A stretch of DNA of 26,519 bases from JAYQUR01 sp038133505 (GTDB lineage Bacteria > Pseudomonadota > Alphaproteobacteria > MPNO01 > UBA830). The stretch spans positions 1 to 26,519 of the forward strand of contig JAYPTI010000025.1 of assembly GCA_038133505.1 (NCBI GenBank), written 5' to 3'. Below are positions 16,676 through 24,046 of this stretch, in pieces. The translations under genes and the position numbers were made by a program. The notes below the pieces were generated by a model. The model saw nothing but the letters and a program-made list of their open reading frames with translations. It was not told the DNA's origin and made no database searches. Every line of letters begins with the position of its first letter. The first letter of the stretch is position 1.

Positions 16676-17998
16676 GTGGCATCCCCAGCAACCGGCAGCC
16701 TGTTCGAGAACGACGCGCCGCGCCCGCTTGCCGACCGGCTCCGGCCGTCGAGCCTCGGCGAGGTGCTCGGCCAGGAACACCTGCTCGGTCCGGACGGACC
16801 GCTGGGCCGGATGACGGCCGAGGGACGCATCTCGTCGCTGATCCTCTGGGGGCCGCCGGGAACGGGCAAGACGACCATTGCGCGCCTGCTTGCCGGACGG
16901 ACGGACATGGAGTTCGAGCCTCTGTCGGCGGTTTTCTCGGGCGTCGCCGATCTGCGCATGGTGTTCGAGCGCGCCCGCGGGCTGCGCCAGTCGGGCCGGG
17001 GGACGCTGCTGTTCGTCGACGAGATACATCGGTTCAATCGTGCCCAGCAGGACGGCTTCCTGCCCTATGTCGAGGACGGAACGGTGGTGCTCGTGGGCGC
17101 GACGACGGAGAACCCGTCGTTCGAGCTCAACGGCGCGCTGCTGTCGCGCTGCCAGGTCCTGGTACTGCATCGGCTGGGGCCGGAAGCGCTGGACAGTCTG
17201 CTCGCGCGCGCGGAGGCGGAGATGGGGCGCGTGCTGCCGCTGACGGAAGATGCGCGCGCCGCCGTTTGCGCGATGGCCGACGGCGACGGGCGCTATCTGC
17301 TCAATCTCGCCGAGGAGCTGTTCAGGCTCGACCCGGATACGCTGCTCGATCCCGCCGCGCTCGCGCGGACGATCCAGAAGCGCGCGCCGCTCTACGACAA
17401 GGCGCAGGAAGCCCACTACAACCTGATCAGCGCACTGCACAAGTCGCTGCGCGGCTCGGATGCCGATGCGGCGCTCTACTGGCTTGCCCGCATGCTGGCC
17501 GGCGGCGAGGACCCTCGGTATATCGCCCGGCGTCTCACGCGGTTCGCGGTGGAAGATATCGGACTCGCCGATCCGCAGGCGTTGCCGCAATCGATCGCCG
17601 CCTGGGAGGCCTACGAGCGCATCGGCTCGCCCGAAGGGGAACTCGCCCTCGCGCAATGCGTCGTCTATCTTGCGACCGCGCCGAAATCCAACGCCGTCTA
17701 TCGCGCTCTCGGGGCCGCGAACCGGGCAGCGAAGGAAACGGGGTCCCTCGCGCCGCCGTCGCACATTCTCAATGCGCCGACGCGCCTGATGAAGGACCTC
17801 GGATACGGCGACGGCTACGTTTACGACCATGACACGGACGACGCGTTCTCCGGGCAGGATTATTTTCCCGACGACATGGACAGACGAACCTTTTACGAGC
17901 CGGCAGACCGCGGATTCGAACGCGACGTCCGCAAGCGGCTGGATTACTGGGCTAAACTTCGCAGCAGGCAAGCCGACGGCGGGGGCGAACGCGCATGA
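16676..17998 (+). CDS. rarA: Replication-associated recombination protein A (RarA/MgsA), AAA+ ATPase
   Basis: RarA is a clamp-loader-like AAA+ ATPase that acts at stalled replication forks. The 440-residue protein has Walker A GPPGTGKT at 59-66, Walker B LLFVDEIHRFN at 111-121 and the sensor-1 region LVGATTENPSFE. The C-terminal half holds the MgsA tetramerisation region with ALYWLARMLAGGEDP and RLTRFAVEDIGLADP. The start is GTG at 16676, five bases after the protease stop, with GGGG in the end of that gene as a weak ribosome binding site. The next gene overlaps by ATGA. Confidence 0.95.
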   Translation: MASPATGSLFENDAPRPLADRLRPSSLGEVLGQEHLLGPDGPLGRMTAEGRISSLILWGPPGTGKTTIARLLAGRTDMEFEPLSAVFSGVADLRMVFERARGLRQSGRGTLLFVDEIHRFNRAQQDGFLPYVEDGTVVLVGATTENPSFELNGALLSRCQVLVLHRLGPEALDSLLARAEAEMGRVLPLTEDARAAVCAMADGDGRYLLNLAEELFRLDPDTLLDPAALARTIQKRAPLYDKAQEAHYNLISALHKSLRGSDADAALYWLARMLAGGEDPRYIARRLTRFAVEDIGLADPQALPQSIAAWEAYERIGSPEGELALAQCVVYLATAPKSNAVYRALGAANRAAKETGSLAPPSHILNAPTRLMKDLGYGDGYVYDHDTDDAFSGQDYFPDDMDRRTFYEPADRGFERDVRKRLDYWAKLRSRQADGGGERA

Positions 17999-18375
17999 AG
18001 ACCATTCTGTACGTTGCCGGCGGCGGCGCCGTCGGCGCGGTTGGCCGCTATCTGCTGGGGATGCTCGCTCTCCAGTTTTCGGACGGTCACTGGCCCTGGG
18101 GGAATTTTTCCGCGAATGTGATCGGGTCGGTGGGGCTCGGCATCCTGATCGCGATGCTGAGCCTGTCCTGGAGCCCGAGCGCTGAAGTCCGTGCCTTCCT
18201 CGTCGTCGGCCTTTTCGGGGGCTTCACGACGTTTTCGGCATTTTCGTTCGAGACGATCCTGCTGTTCGAGCGGGGACGGGAAGACCTCGCGATCCTCTAC
18301 GTTGCCGCGACGCTCGTCTCCGCGATCGGCGGGTTGTTCGCCGGCTTGAGACTGACGCGGATGGTGCTGGCATGA
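17995..18375 (+). CDS. crcB: Fluoride channel Fluc/CrcB
   Basis: CrcB (Fluc) is a small inner-membrane protein that exports fluoride as a dual-topology dimer. The 126-residue protein has four hydrophobic segments. Conserved features are GGGAVGAVGRY at 9-19, GNFSANVIGS with its pore asparagine near residue 41, and GGFTTFSAFSFE at about 75-86, which holds the phenylalanine-box residues. It is a single-copy form, so a homodimer is expected. It overlaps rarA by ATGA, so there is no room for a fluoride riboswitch directly upstream. Confidence 0.93.
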   Translation: MKTILYVAGGGAVGAVGRYLLGMLALQFSDGHWPWGNFSANVIGSVGLGILIAMLSLSWSPSAEVRAFLVVGLFGGFTTFSAFSFETILLFERGREDLAILYVAATLVSAIGGLFAGLRLTRMVLA

Positions 18376-19343
18376 GCGACGTCAGACTGGTGTCCGTCGC
18401 AGAAGACGATGCCGACATCCGCCTGGACCGCTGGTTCAAGCGACATTTCCCCTCCGTCAAACACGGCCGGCTCGAAAAGCTGCTGCGGACGGGCCAGATC
18501 CGCGTCGACGGGCATCGGGCCAAGGGCTCGACCCGTCTCGAGCCGGGACAATCCGTCCGCGTGCCGCCGCTCGGCGAGGCCGCCAATGCGCCGACGCCGC
18601 AGAAGGTGACGATTTCCGAGGCAGACCGGGCCTGGATCCGCTCGCTGGTCATCCACGAGGACGGCGACGTCATCGCGCTCAACAAGCCGCCCGGGATCGC
18701 CGTACAGGGCGGCCGCAAGGTGACCCGCCATGTAGACGGGCTGCTCGATGCGCTGGCGCCAAAAGGAGGGGAGCGTCCCCGGCTCGTCCACCGGCTCGAC
18801 AGGGATACGGGTGGCGTGCTGCTTCTGGCGCGGCGCGCGTCGTCTGCCGCGGCGCTGACCGAGGCCTTCCGGGCACGGGATGCAAAGAAGACCTACTGGG
18901 CGATCGTCGCCGGCGCGCCGCCGGCGGACGAAGGGACCATCGACTTCGCCATCTCCAAGAAGGCGGGGCCGGGAGGATACGAGAAGATGGCGGCCGATGC
19001 GGCCGACGGCAAGGATGCCGTGACCGACTACCGCGTTCTCGAGAGGGCCGGCCGTCGCGCCGCGTGGGTCGAGTTGCGGCCGCGGACCGGGCGCACGCAT
19101 CAGCTCCGCATTCATTGCGCGTCGCTCGGAACCCCCATCCTCGGCGACCGTAAATACGGCGGGGCCGCTGCGATCCTGGACGGCGTGCCGGGCGGCGACC
19201 GGCTGGCGCTGCATGCGCGGGAAATCGATATCGCACACCCGTCGGGCGGGCGGTTGAGAGTTGCTGCAGAGATCGATCCACAAATGATTGAAACATTTGC
19301 TTTTTTTGGTTTTCATGCGGCGTCGGTGGAGGCGCGGCTATGA
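18372..19343 (+). CDS. RluC/RluA-family 23S rRNA pseudouridine synthase
   Basis: The enzyme converts uridines in RNA, probably 23S rRNA, to pseudouridine. An S4 RNA-binding domain occupies about residues 15-75 (RLDRWFKRHFP...LLRTGQIRVDG). The catalytic domain contains HRLDRDTGG at 140-148 with catalytic Asp143, and RTGRTHQLRIH further on. Length 323 and domain order fit RluC best, but RluC and RluD-like specificity cannot be separated by eye. Near the 3' end, at 19281-19314, the DNA is unusually AT-rich and forms a terminator-like hairpin within the coding frame. Both ends have ATGA overlaps with the neighbours. Confidence 0.92.
   Translation: MSDVRLVSVAEDDADIRLDRWFKRHFPSVKHGRLEKLLRTGQIRVDGHRAKGSTRLEPGQSVRVPPLGEAANAPTPQKVTISEADRAWIRSLVIHEDGDVIALNKPPGIAVQGGRKVTRHVDGLLDALAPKGGERPRLVHRLDRDTGGVLLLARRASSAAALTEAFRARDAKKTYWAIVAGAPPADEGTIDFAISKKAGPGGYEKMAADAADGKDAVTDYRVLERAGRRAAWVELRPRTGRTHQLRIHCASLGTPILGDRKYGGAAAILDGVPGGDRLALHAREIDIAHPSGGRLRVAAEIDPQMIETFAFFGFHAASVEARL
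19281..19314 (+). other. Terminator-like hairpin and T-run inside the pseudouridine synthase gene
   Basis: CAAATG (19281-19286) and CATTTG (19294-19299) form a six-pair stem with a seven-base loop, followed by C, seven T, GG and four T. It resembles a weak intrinsic terminator placed about 45 bases before the next start codon. The encoded residues (ETFAFFGF) are typical of the family, so part of the AT-richness is required by the protein. Confidence 0.4.
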
Positions 19344-20029
19344 GCGGCCGTCTGAAGCTGGCAGCGTTCGATCTGGACGGGACTCTCCTGAACAGTATTC
19401 CGTCCATCGTGTCGGGCGTACAGGCCTGCTGGGGTTCCCTCGGCTTTCCCGCGGTCACCGACGACCAGATCAGAAACATCATCGGCCTGCCGTGGGAACA
19501 GAGCATCCAGATGCTGCTGCCGGGAGCCGGCGACCGCGAGATCGGCATGATCCGCGGGTACTACTCCGAGGTCGTGCAGGGCACGCGCGACGCGCCGGAA
19601 CGGCCGCCGGAAACGCTGTTTCCGGGCATCGTGGAGTTGCTAGACGCGCTCGAGGAGGACGGGTACGTGCTGGCCATCGTGACCAGCCGCTCGAACCGGC
19701 GGCTCGAGGATCTGCTGGAGGAAAACGGTGTCGGCGGACGGTTCGTGTCCATCAAGTCGGCCGACCAGGGGCCGGGAAAGCCGAATCCGTTCCTCCTCAA
19801 CGAGGCGATGCGGGAGAGCGGCGTGGACGCGGCCGACACCGTCATGATCGGCGACACGACCTACGACGTGCTGACGGCCCGCAACGCCGGGACCGGCGCC
19901 ATCGGCGTCACCTGGGGCGTTCATCCGGCGCACGAGCTGGAGGGCGCGGGCGCGCACCACATCGCCGACGAGGTGCACGAACTCGTGGACTACATCGACC
20001 GGCTGATCGAGCAGGGCCATCCGGCATGA
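19340..20029 (+). CDS. HAD-superfamily hydrolase (phosphoglycolate phosphatase-like)
   Basis: This is a haloacid dehalogenase-type hydrolase, probably a small-molecule phosphatase. The 229-residue protein has motif I DLDGT with Asp11 and Asp13, motif II Thr115 in IVTSR, motif III Lys147 in GPGKPNP, and motif IV GDTTYD with Asp172 and Asp176. The helical cap lies between about residues 18 and 85, which makes it subclass I, like phosphoglycolate phosphatase and PpaX. The substrate cannot be read from the sequence. It has ATGA overlaps on both sides and always travels here with the pseudouridine synthase and ATP12 genes, an arrangement I believe is common in Alphaproteobacteria. Confidence 0.92.
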   Translation: MSGRLKLAAFDLDGTLLNSIPSIVSGVQACWGSLGFPAVTDDQIRNIIGLPWEQSIQMLLPGAGDREIGMIRGYYSEVVQGTRDAPERPPETLFPGIVELLDALEEDGYVLAIVTSRSNRRLEDLLEENGVGGRFVSIKSADQGPGKPNPFLLNEAMRESGVDAADTVMIGDTTYDVLTARNAGTGAIGVTWGVHPAHELEGAGAHHIADEVHELVDYIDRLIEQGHPA

Positions 20030-20730
20030 AACGGTTCTATAAGGCGGTATCCGTTGCGCCGGCGGACGACGGCACGCTTGCCGTTCATCTGGACGGGCGC
20101 CCGGTCAAGACACCGGCGAGGAACGAGCTCCGACTGCCCGGCGACGACCTTGCGCGGGCGGTTGCCGCCGAATGGCAGGAGCAGGGCGAGGAAGTCGACC
20201 CGCCGTCGATGCGCCTGACGCGCCTCGCCAACAGCGCGATCGACCGGGTTGCCGCCAATCGCGACCACGTCGTCGGCGAAATCGCCGGGTATGCGGAGAC
20301 GGATCTGCTCTGCTACCGCGCCTCGGAACCCGAGGAACTCGCGGCGCGGCAGTCGGCGGGCTGGGATCCCGTCCTCGCCTGGCTGGCCGACGCCCACGGC
20401 ATAAAGCTCGAAGTGACGGAGGGTGTTTTGCCCGCCGCGCAATCCGGCGATGCCATCGAGGCGACCCGCCGGATCGTCAGCGGCTATGACGATTTCACGC
20501 TCTCGGGGCTTCACATGGCGACCTCCGCCACCGGGTCGGTGGTCCTGGGGTTAGCGGTCGCGGCCGGCCGGGTCGGCGGCACGGAAGCCTGGGAGCTGTC
20601 GCTGATCGACGAGACCGGGCAGATCGAGCAATGGGGTACGGATTCCGAAGCGACCCGGCGGCGCGACGGCCTGAAGGCAGAGATCGAGGCCGCGGCCGAG
20701 TTTCTGTCTTTCTGCCGCGGGCAGGGATGA
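20026..20730 (+). CDS. ATP12-family F1-ATPase assembly chaperone
   Basis: ATP12 proteins bind the alpha subunit of the F1 sector and help assemble ATP synthase; the family is limited to Alphaproteobacteria and mitochondria. The 234-residue product begins MKRFYKAVSV, has LDGRPVKTPARNEL (about 23-36), LAEAVAAEWQ-like AVAAEWQEQGEEVDP, PSMRLTRLANSAID and a C-terminal WELSLIDETGQIEQWG, all typical of the family. It overlaps the HAD gene and the acylphosphatase gene by ATGA. The ATP synthase genes themselves are not in the window. Confidence 0.92.
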   Translation: MKRFYKAVSVAPADDGTLAVHLDGRPVKTPARNELRLPGDDLARAVAAEWQEQGEEVDPPSMRLTRLANSAIDRVAANRDHVVGEIAGYAETDLLCYRASEPEELAARQSAGWDPVLAWLADAHGIKLEVTEGVLPAAQSGDAIEATRRIVSGYDDFTLSGLHMATSATGSVVLGLAVAAGRVGGTEAWELSLIDETGQIEQWGTDSEATRRRDGLKAEIEAAAEFLSFCRGQG

Positions 20731-20999
20731 AATCCGTCCACGCCGTCGTCAGCGGAAGGGTGCAGGGCGTCTGGTTTCGCGCGTGGACCGCCGAGAAGGC
20801 GCAGGCGCTCGGGCTGGACGGCTGGGTCAGGAACCGGCGCGACGGCACCGTGGAGGCGGTTTTCGGCGGCGATGAGGCTGCCGTCGACGAGATGGTCGTG
20901 GCGTGCGGCAAGGGACCGCCCTTGGTCCGGGTGACCGGCGTCGTCACCGAGCCCTGCGAGCCGCCCGACGTAGGCTTCGCTACGCGTCCGACGGAATAA
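20727..20999 (+). CDS. acyP: Acylphosphatase
   Basis: Acylphosphatase is a small cytoplasmic enzyme that hydrolyses acyl phosphates. The 90-residue protein has the signature GRVQGVWFRAWT, with catalytic Arg18, and WVRNRRDGTVEA, with catalytic Asn36. It is the last gene of the ATGA-linked run. Its 3' end overlaps the convergent lipB gene by 20 bases (20980-20999). A larger open frame begins upstream but lies within the ATP12 gene; the ATG at 20727 matches the family start. Confidence 0.94.
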   Translation: MKSVHAVVSGRVQGVWFRAWTAEKAQALGLDGWVRNRRDGTVEAVFGGDEAAVDEMVVACGKGPPLVRVTGVVTEPCEPPDVGFATRPTE

Positions 21000-21660
21000 C
21001 GGTTTCCGTGCCGAACACGTTTTCGAAGGCCCGGCGCAACGCCGCATCTACATCGTCCATCATCGCGTCCACGCCGAGATCCTTGAGCGACGTCACGCCG
21101 TGTTCGGAAATGCCGCAGGGGACGATCCCGGCATAGTGCGACAGGTCGGGCGCGACGTTGATCGAAATCCCGTGGAAGCTGACCCAGCGGCGCAGCCGGA
21201 CGCCGATGGCGGCGATCTTGTCCTCGCGGGGAACGAGAGCGCCCGGTCCGGTTCGGTCGACCCAGATACCGACGCGCCCGTCGCGCCGTTCGCCCGCGAT
21301 CCCGAATTCTCCCAGCGCGAGGATGATCCATTCCTCGAGATTGCGGACGAAGGCCCGCACGTCCCGGCCGCGCCGGTTGAGATCGAGCATGACGTAGCCG
21401 ACCCGCTGGCCCGGCCCGTGATAGGTGAACTCGCCGCCGCGGCCGCTCCGGAACACGGGGAAGCGCTCGGCGTCCAGCAGGTCTTCGTCGCGGGCGCTGG
21501 TGCCGGCGGTATAGAGCGGTTCGTGCTCCACCAGCCAGACCAGCTCAGGGGCCTCGCCGGCCGCGATTTCGGCCGCGCGGGCCTCCATGAAGGCCGTCGC
21601 ACGGTCGTAATCCGTGTAGCCGTGAGAAATCCGCCATTCGACGGGGAAATCGCCTTTCAT
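20980..21660 (-). CDS. lipB: Octanoyl-[acyl carrier protein]:protein octanoyltransferase
   Basis: LipB moves octanoyl groups from acyl carrier protein to lipoate-dependent enzymes, the first step of lipoate synthesis. The 226-residue protein, read from the ATG at 21658-21660, contains TYHGPGQ at 79-85, catalytic Lys148 (DKIAAIGVR) and Cys182 (VPCGIS). The frame is open for 21 codons upstream, but the family start VEWRIS and an AGAGG before this ATG favour the shorter form. It is convergent with the acylphosphatase gene and divergent from the tRNA-Leu gene. lipA is not in the window. Confidence 0.95.
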   Translation of the reverse strand: MKGDFPVEWRISHGYTDYDRATAFMEARAAEIAAGEAPELVWLVEHEPLYTAGTSARDEDLLDAERFPVFRSGRGGEFTYHGPGQRVGYVMLDLNRRGRDVRAFVRNLEEWIILALGEFGIAGERRDGRVGIWVDRTGPGALVPREDKIAAIGVRLRRWVSFHGISINVAPDLSHYAGIVPCGISEHGVTSLKDLGVDAMMDDVDAALRRAFENVFGTETVIPSDA

Positions 21661-21686
21661 TAGGCCACTGCCTCTTGCGGTCGCTG

Positions 21687-21699
21687 TACCAATTTGGTA
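21687..21699. promoter_or_regulatory. Palindrome in the lipB/tRNA-Leu divergent spacer
   Basis: TACCAA, a central T, then TTGGTA form a perfect 13-base inverted repeat, 27 bases upstream of the lipB start. It sits where a leftward lipB promoter would be and could be an operator. No matching regulator is recognised. Confidence 0.35.
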
Positions 21700-21711
21700 T
21701 GTCACACCGCC

Positions 21712-21739
21712 TTGAAAATGCAAGAAAATCGGAGATTCT
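21712..21739 (+). promoter_or_regulatory. Possible promoter of tRNA-Leu
   Basis: TTGAAA at 21712-21717 and GATTCT at 21734-21739 with a 16-base spacer would start transcription a few bases before the tRNA 5' end. The -10 match is only three of six positions. Confidence 0.3.
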
Positions 21740-21748
21740 GATCGACAG

Positions 21749-21835
21749 GCGGTCGTGGCGGAATTGGTAGACGCGCAGCGTTGAGGTCGCTGTGGGAGAG
21801 ATCCCGTGGAAGTTCGAGTCTTCTCGACCGCACCA
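21749..21835 (+). tRNA. tRNA-Leu (anticodon GAG)
   Basis: The 87-base sequence folds as a class II tRNA. The acceptor stem is GCGGTCG (21749-21755) with CGACCGC (21825-21831), followed by discriminator A and an encoded CCA. The anticodon stem CAGCG/CGCTG encloses the loop TTGAGGT, giving anticodon GAG, which reads CTC and CTT leucine codons. A variable arm with GGGA/TCCC and a T loop TTCGAGT follow. A terminator lies directly downstream. Confidence 0.96.
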
Positions 21836-21843
21836 GTTTGATC

Positions 21844-21881
21844 CCAGGCCCGCCCGATATCGAGCGGGCCTGGTTTTTTTT
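21844..21881 (+). terminator. Intrinsic terminator of tRNA-Leu
   Basis: CCAGGCCCGC (21844-21853) and GCGGGCCTGG (21864-21873) form a perfect ten-pair stem followed by eight T. It ends tRNA transcription before mgtE. Confidence 0.9.
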
Positions 21882-21926
21882 GCAGGACGCGCCGCGGAGA
21901 CGCCCGCGGGGTATGGAGTAGCGATC

Positions 21927-23330
21927 ATGGCCGAACTGCTTGAAGAGCAGGAAGCCGCGGTGGAGACCCAGCCGGTACAGGCGGAGGATCTGCTCGGCCT
22001 CAACCCGGATATCATTCGCGACGTCATCGTTGCGCTTGATACCGAGGACGCGGCCGCAATCCGCGACATCGTCGCGCCGCTGCATCCGGCCGAAGTCGCC
22101 GACCTGATCGAAATGATGCGCGGTCCGATGCGCACCCAGCTCGTCGAGATTCTCCGCCAGAGGTTCGATCCCGTCATCCTCGCGGAGCTGGACGAGACGC
22201 TCCGCGACGAGGTCGCGGAACAACTCGGCACCCAGACGATCGCCCGCGCCATTGCCGCGCTCGATTCCGACGACGCGCTCAATCTGATTTCTGCGCTCGA
22301 GGAGACCATGCAGCGCAGCGTGCTGCATGCGGTTCCCGCGGCGCTTCGCGCGATGATCGAGGAAGGCCTGACCTTCCCCGAGGACAGCGCGGGCCGCCTG
22401 ATGCAGCGCGAATTCGTTGCCGTCCCCGCGTTCTGGACGGTCGGCGAGGTGATCGATTTCCTGCGCGAAAGCGACGATCTGCCGGACGATTTCTACGACA
22501 TCTTCGTCGTCGATCCGCGCCACCGGCTGATCGGCGCCGTGGCGCTCAACAAGGTCCTGAGGACCAAGCGCCCGGTCCCGATCCGCGAGATCATGATGAC
22601 CGAAATCCTGACCGTGCCGCTCGAAATGGACCAGGAAGAAGTTGCGTACATCTTCGCGCAGCAGGACCTTCTGTCGGCCCCGGTTGTAGACAGCGTCGGA
22701 CGCCTGATCGGCGTGATCATGATCGACGACATCGTGGACGTCATCCACGAGGAGGCGGAAGAGGACCTGATGCGCCTCGGCGGCGTTCAGGAGGACGACC
22801 TCTATCACGCCGTCCTCGACACGGGTAAGTCGCGTTTCATGTGGCTTTTCGTCAATCTCGGCACGGCTATTCTCGCCTCGATCGTCATCGGGCTATTTCA
22901 GGGAACGATCGAGCAGATCGTGATGCTGGCGGTCCTGATGCCGATCGCCGCCTCGATGGGCGGCAACGCGGGGACGCAGACGCTGACGGTCGCCGTCCGC
23001 GCCATCGCGATGAAGGAACTCACCCCGGCGAACGCCTTCAGAGTGCTTTCGAAGGAAATACTCGTGGGCGCGCTCAACGGGCTCAGCTTCGCGGTCATCA
23101 TCGGCGGCGTCGCCTGGGTGTGGTCGGGCAGTATCGGTATCGGGGTCGTCATGGCGGTGGCCATGGTGATCACGATGATCGTCGCCGGGCTCGCCGGCGC
23201 GGCGATCCCGCTCGGACTGTCCAGGACGCGCTTCGACCCGGCAATCGCGTCGGGCGTCTTCCTGACCACGGTGACGGACGTCGTCGCATTCCTCGCCTTT
23301 CTGGGGCTCGGGGCCTGGTTCCTGATCTGA
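21927..23330 (+). CDS. mgtE: Magnesium channel MgtE
   Basis: MgtE is a magnesium-gated Mg2+ channel of the inner membrane. From the ATG at 21927 (GGAG nine bases upstream) the protein has 467 residues. The cytoplasmic N domain covers about residues 25-155, and two CBS domains cover about 156-280. Five membrane helices follow from about residue 304 to the end, with PIAASMGGNAGTQ at 339-351 and Asp451 in TTVTDVV, which matches the selectivity aspartate. The same frame is open further upstream but runs into the tRNA, so the later start is used. The leader after the tRNA terminator is only about 45 bases, too short for a known magnesium riboswitch. Confidence 0.95.
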   Translation: MAELLEEQEAAVETQPVQAEDLLGLNPDIIRDVIVALDTEDAAAIRDIVAPLHPAEVADLIEMMRGPMRTQLVEILRQRFDPVILAELDETLRDEVAEQLGTQTIARAIAALDSDDALNLISALEETMQRSVLHAVPAALRAMIEEGLTFPEDSAGRLMQREFVAVPAFWTVGEVIDFLRESDDLPDDFYDIFVVDPRHRLIGAVALNKVLRTKRPVPIREIMMTEILTVPLEMDQEEVAYIFAQQDLLSAPVVDSVGRLIGVIMIDDIVDVIHEEAEEDLMRLGGVQEDDLYHAVLDTGKSRFMWLFVNLGTAILASIVIGLFQGTIEQIVMLAVLMPIAASMGGNAGTQTLTVAVRAIAMKELTPANAFRVLSKEILVGALNGLSFAVIIGGVAWVWSGSIGIGVVMAVAMVITMIVAGLAGAAIPLGLSRTRFDPAIASGVFLTTVTDVVAFLAFLGLGAWFLI

Positions 23331-23391
23331 CCGGGCCGCCCGACCGGCCGTAATGATCTGATTTTGAATGCGAATTCCTGAGTATCCGGAT

Positions 23392-23407
23392 TTAGCAAAC
23401 AATTAAC
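23392..23407 (+). promoter_or_regulatory. CtrA-type binding site upstream of the response regulator
   Basis: TTAG, seven bases, then TTAAC differs by one base from the CtrA consensus TTAA-N7-TTAAC. It lies 63 bases upstream of the response regulator start, in a short AT-rich patch within GC-rich DNA. Confidence 0.5.
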
Positions 23408-23469
23408 GCTAGCGGCCGATACTTGCAGCGACCGGAATCAGGCCACACCGGCCACGGCGGGCAGCACCA

Positions 23470-24036
23470 ATGAAGGCGACGACGTTCAATTTCTCGCAGA
23501 TCCGCGTGATGATCATCGACGACAACCGCCATATGCGGGCGTTGCTGTTTTCCATCATGCGGGCCTTGGGCTTCCAGCAAATCAAGGAGTTTGCCGAAGC
23601 AGAGGCCGCGCTGCGCGAAATCGAGCATTTCGGACCCGACATCGTCCTGACCGACTAGCATATGGAGCCGATGGACGGCATCGAACTCGTGAAACGGATC
23701 CGGAACGAGGGGGCGGAAGAGGTGCGCTACGTGCCCATCGTGATGCTGACCGGTCATTCGGAGGCGGATCGGGTGCGCGCGGCGCGCGATGCCGGCGCGA
23801 ACGAGTTTCTCGCAAAGCCGGTATCCGCCAATTCGATCTACAGCCGTATCCTTCGGATCGTCGAAAATCTGCGGCCGTTCATAAAATCGGAGAGCTATTT
23901 CGGCCCCGATCGTCGGCGCCACAATGAAGGCCCTCCCGACGGCATCGCGGAGCGACGCGAGGCGCAGGCCAATCCGGCTGTCGACAATTTCAGCGTGCTG
24001 AGTGAGAACGAAGCCGCCGAACTTTTGGCGAATTGA
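23470..24036 (+). pseudogene. CheY-like response regulator interrupted by an in-frame TAG
   Basis: This encodes a single-domain (receiver) response regulator. The acidic pair Asp17-Asp18 (MIIDDNRHMR) and phosphoacceptor Asp62 (IVLTD) are visible. The next codon, at 23656-23658, is TAG. The frame then continues unbroken for 125 codons with HMEPMDGIEL, the threonine of VMLTGHS and the lysine of FLAKPVS. A tail with DRRRH and ERRE follows, as in related alphaproteobacterial regulators. In CheY-like proteins the interrupted position is usually tryptophan (DWxMPxMDG), so a TGG-to-TAG change is likely. The intact protein would have 188 residues. ATG 23662 could restart the second part, but that part lacks the phosphoacceptor. 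Alternatives are a sequencing error or readthrough. An Hpt-like gene follows after ten bases. Confidence 0.88.
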
Positions 24037-24046
24037 GGCTCGGACG

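Noticed and set aside
17960..17998. Fluoride riboswitch ahead of crcB
   Set aside because: crcB overlaps rarA by four bases and the upstream sequence is conserved RarA coding sequence; no riboswitch-like fold was recognised.
21792..21926. Upstream extension of the mgtE frame into the tRNA
   Set aside because: It would translate part of tRNA-Leu and its terminator. The ATG at 21927 has a good ribosome binding site and fits the family.
23331..23350. GC-rich hairpin after mgtE as a terminator
   Set aside because: Only a five-pair stem (GGCCG/CGGCC) without a following T-run; too weak to call.
23656..23658. TAG as a pyrrolysine codon
   Set aside because: The position is normally tryptophan in CheY-like proteins, a single base change explains the stop, and other genes here do not depend on TAG readthrough (several end in TAG).
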